Source: JBDWFY01 sp039976075
GTDB lineage: Bacteria > Pseudomonadota > Alphaproteobacteria > Rhizobiales > Stappiaceae
Assembly (NCBI GenBank): GCA_039976075.1
Contig: JBDWFY010000001.1
Span: 372,001 to 436,000 of the forward strand
Reading direction: 5' to 3'
DNA: 64,000 nucleotides
Part shown: positions 61,954-64,000 of the stretch, piece by piece
How positions within the stretch are numbered: position 1 is the stretch's first letter
Layout: every line of letters begins with the position of its first letter
The notes under the pieces: generated by a model
Told to the model about the DNA's origin: nothing
Seen by the model: the letters and a program-made list of their open reading frames with translations, nothing else
Databases searched by the model: none
Translations under genes and position numbers: made by a program

Positions 61954-62415
61954 ATGCAGTCCTTTCAGCGGCACCGGGATGTCGGTTTGCGCGTGCTGTC
62001 GCTGACAGAGGGTGAAACGGATACCGTCTCGCTCATGGCGACAATAGCCTGCGAACTTTTTCATGCTGACGAACGGTTTGACTGGCTGGGGTTTTATAGA
62101 AATGTCGGAAATGAAACCCTGAAGATCGGCCCGTATCAGGGCGGCCACGGTTGTCTGGTCATACCATTTTCAAGAGGCATTTGTGGCCGCTGCGCCCAGA
62201 CGGGACAAACACAGCTTATCGACGATGTGGAATGCGATTCTTCCCATATCGCCTGTTCCGCAACGACCCGCTCGGAGCTGGTCATTCCGATATATGACAG
62301 CACCCAAACGCTTATTGGTGTTCTGGATATAGATTCCGATCGCCAAGCGGCATTTGATCAGGTGGATGCAGATGAACTGCAACAGCTCATGGATGCTGTT
62401 TTCCGCAAAATCTGA
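61954..62415 (+). CDS. msrC: Free methionine-(R)-sulfoxide reductase, GAF domain (MsrC type)
   Basis: A 153-residue GAF-domain enzyme. The ATG at 61954 has GGGG at 5-8 bp; an upstream TTG at 61879 would add 25 unrelated residues. The three catalytic Cys of fRMsr (C84, C94, C118 in E. coli) correspond to Cys in GGHGCLVIPF, GICGR and HIACS, and the following RSELVIPIYD matches. It reduces free Met-(R)-sulfoxide using thioredoxin. It lies about 100 bp after pcaF on the same strand, but its role is unrelated to aromatic degradation. Confidence 0.88.
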   Translation: MQSFQRHRDVGLRVLSLTEGETDTVSLMATIACELFHADERFDWLGFYRNVGNETLKIGPYQGGHGCLVIPFSRGICGRCAQTGQTQLIDDVECDSSHIACSATTRSELVIPIYDSTQTLIGVLDIDSDRQAAFDQVDADELQQLMDAVFRKI

Positions 62416-62823
62416 TCGTTTGATCCGTCCTCCCCAAATTAGTGGATAGTTTTTCCTATCCTTTGGAATAGTTCAAGACTGGGAACACCCCAACATATTT
62501 GCGGTCTCATTTTTGAAACTTGCGAATGAATAACTATGCTCTGCTGGCAATTCGTACAGGTATTCGACGACAAAACCCAAGTATATCTGCGGGAACACGC
62601 CTGCGTTCCGAAATGTAGAACATCCCGCAAATACCTCAAGTTCTACATTTTTGCCGACTTCATATCGTTCTTGAACTCGTTTCTATATTGGCTTTATCAT
62701 GCTGGACGTGATGCTGATCCCAACTGGCTCACTATCTTTGGAAAAGTGGCGCTGTGCGTATGTATTGGGGCATCGTAATCTCCCGCGCATTGTTTTAACA
62801 GCCGAATTTGGAGGGTTTGACCT
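62416..62823. other. Intergenic region, 408 bp, with an 11-bp inverted repeat
   Basis: No gene is supported; the open frame at 62536-62778 is Cys- and Phe-rich without a ribosome site. At 62611-62621 and 62640-62650 a perfect inverted repeat AAATGTAGAAC/GTTCTACATTT with an 18-base spacer is present. The DNA after it is moderately AT-rich and should contain the promoter for the molybdoenzyme gene. GGAGGG lies 7 bp before its TTG start. Confidence 0.45.
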
Positions 62824-64000
62824 TTGAAGCCTTTGCATGCACTTGCAAACGGGCGCACTGAGCAGCCCTCAACGCCTGCCTCTCCCGTTGTTTCGGACGA
62901 AATCCGCAAAACCACTTGCTACATGTGTGCCTGTCGATGCGGGATCAACGTGCATATGCGCGATGGCAAAGTAAGATATATCGAAGGCAATCGCGATCAT
63001 CCGGTCAACCAGGGTGTCCTGTGCGCAAAGGGATCCGCAGGGATCATGCAGCACTATTCACCGGCCCGCCTTCAGAAACCTCTCAAACGCGTCGGCGAGA
63101 GGGGCGAAGGTAAATTCGAAGAGATCGAATGGGAAGAAGCGCTGGAACTGGCCGTGTCATGGCTCGAACCAGTACGCAAAAACGCACCTGAAAAGCTGGC
63201 ATTCTTCACCGGAAGGGATCAATCGCAGTCTCTGACAAGCTGGTGGGCGCAGCAATTCGGCACACCCAATTATGCAGCCCATGGCGGGTTTTGCTCTGTG
63301 AACATGGCCGCGGCTGGTATCTACACGATGGGCGGCGCCTTCTGGGAGTTTGGCTCACCGGACTGGGATCGAACCAAGATGTTCATGATATTCGGTGTTG
63401 CCGAGGATCATGATTCAAATCCAATCAAAATCGGACTTGGCAAACTCAAGGAGCGCGGTGCCAAAATTGTTGGAGTGAACCCGGTCCGCAGCGGCTACAA
63501 TGCCATTGCAGACGAGTGGGTCGGCATAACACCTGGCACCGACGGTCTTTTCATTCTGGCGATGGTTCACGAATTGATCCGCACGGGCCATGTCGATCTT
63601 GAATATCTGATCCGCTATACAAATGCACCTGCTCTGGTCATCGATAATCCCGGCGAAGCGGATCACGGCATGTTCGCTCGCAATGCCAAAGACGAGATTC
63701 TTGTCTGGGATCGAAAAGCAGACAAGGAACTTCCGATCCTTGATAAAAAGGCAAAGCCGGCCTTGAAGGGGAAGGTGACCCTTTCCGATGGACGCAGCGC
63801 GCGTCCAGTCTTTGAACTGATGGCGGAAAAATATTCATCTGACGATTATGCACCGGCAGCCGTGGCGGATCGGTGTGGCGTTTCGGAAGCGACGATTAAA
63901 AGACTCGCTTCGGAACTTGCACACGTGGCCTTTGAGGAAGAGATCGTCATTGATCAGCCCTGGACTGATTTGCGCGGTGTCAAGCACAAGAAAATGATCG
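62824..64000 (+). CDS. Molybdopterin-dependent oxidoreductase (DMSO reductase family), 5' part
   Basis: An open frame running off the right edge, 392 codons visible. The start is TTG at 62824 with GGAGGG 7 bp upstream; no in-frame ATG exists before the iron-sulfur motif. Residues 32-39 read CYMCACRC and C67 lies in GVLCAKG, completing a 4Fe-4S site (C32, C35, C39, C67) followed by the electron-transfer Lys69. GGFCSVN places C157 as a likely molybdenum ligand, as in formate dehydrogenases and Nap-type nitrate reductases. IVGVNPVRSGYNAIADEW is typical of the cofactor domain. No Tat signal is present, so it is cytoplasmic; the substrate is not clear. Confidence 0.85.
   Translation, partial: MKPLHALANGRTEQPSTPASPVVSDEIRKTTCYMCACRCGINVHMRDGKVRYIEGNRDHPVNQGVLCAKGSAGIMQHYSPARLQKPLKRVGERGEGKFEEIEWEEALELAVSWLEPVRKNAPEKLAFFTGRDQSQSLTSWWAQQFGTPNYAAHGGFCSVNMAAAGIYTMGGAFWEFGSPDWDRTKMFMIFGVAEDHDSNPIKIGLGKLKERGAKIVGVNPVRSGYNAIADEWVGITPGTDGLFILAMVHELIRTGHVDLEYLIRYTNAPALVIDNPGEADHGMFARNAKDEILVWDRKADKELPILDKKAKPALKGKVTLSDGRSARPVFELMAEKYSSDDYAPAAVADRCGVSEATIKRLASELAHVAFEEEIVIDQPWTDLRGVKHKKMI

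Noticed and set aside
62536..62778. An 80-codon open frame before the molybdoenzyme gene
   Set aside because: It spans the inverted repeat, lacks a ribosome site and has an unusual Cys/Phe/Tyr-rich content.
1..64000. CRISPR arrays, insertion sequences, tRNA or rRNA genes
   Set aside because: No regularly spaced repeats, transposase frames with terminal repeats, or cloverleaf/rRNA sequences were seen by eye on either strand. A tRNA search program was not available.

Overview
The window is 64 kb of a Hyphomicrobiales-type (Rhizobiales) alphaproteobacterial chromosome of moderate GC content. The evidence is a fused TrpE-TrpG anthranilate synthase behind a Trp-codon attenuator, an IolC-DUF2090 fusion next to iolG and an RpiR-type regulator, a cydDCABX cluster, and several dipeptide-type ABC importers with fused ATPases. 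I see no rRNA, tRNA, CRISPR array, insertion sequence or phage gene. Species cannot be fixed from this sequence alone.

Layout. 1-249 is the 3' end of a class III nucleotide cyclase. 681-6727 is an Opp/Dpp-family importer (fused ATPase, binding protein, two permeases), followed by a methyltransferase. 7438-13004 (minus strand) is a tightly coupled glycan locus: four GT-B glycosyltransferases and a polysaccharide deacetylase. Divergent from it, 13332-18867 (plus strand) carries a very unusual 856-residue ABC protein with a degenerate, expanded nucleotide-binding domain, a stand-alone cyclic-nucleotide-binding protein, an MBL-fold hydrolase with an HTHLDH motif and a membrane-bound class III cyclase. 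I regard this as the best candidate for an undescribed system: a maker, a reader, a possible eraser and a membrane effector for a cyclic nucleotide beside a glycan locus.

18944-24380 holds an HSD10-like dehydrogenase, trpE(G) with its leader peptide and attenuator, an ArgE-type deacetylase and a LysR regulator. 24493-31883 (minus) is an apparent operon of M20 peptidase, binding protein, two permeases, fused ATPase and ROK kinase. 32081-37257 is an inositol locus (iolC, iolG, RpiR/IolR-like regulator, a second Gfo/Idh/MocA dehydrogenase) with an IolR-type operator, but without iolB, iolD or iolE. 37737-42288 has a large L,D-transpeptidase, a LysR regulator and mmsA/iolA.

42363-50367 has a small barrel-like protein, a WYL regulator and cydD-cydC-cydA-cydB plus the short cydX gene. 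50412-58492 has a glutathione transferase, a PhnD-like protein without signal peptide, an unusually AT-rich intergenic region and a third dipeptide-type importer with a Tat-type binding protein. 58512-64000 has a secreted alpha/beta hydrolase, pcaD-pcaF of the beta-ketoadipate pathway, a free-methionine sulfoxide reductase and the 5' part of a molybdopterin oxidoreductase with a TTG start.

The overall picture is a heterotroph that imports peptides or glycoconjugates and degrades inositol and aromatic compounds. It respires microaerobically with cytochrome bd and builds a surface glycan. All functions are read from motifs and gene order; no database search was run.
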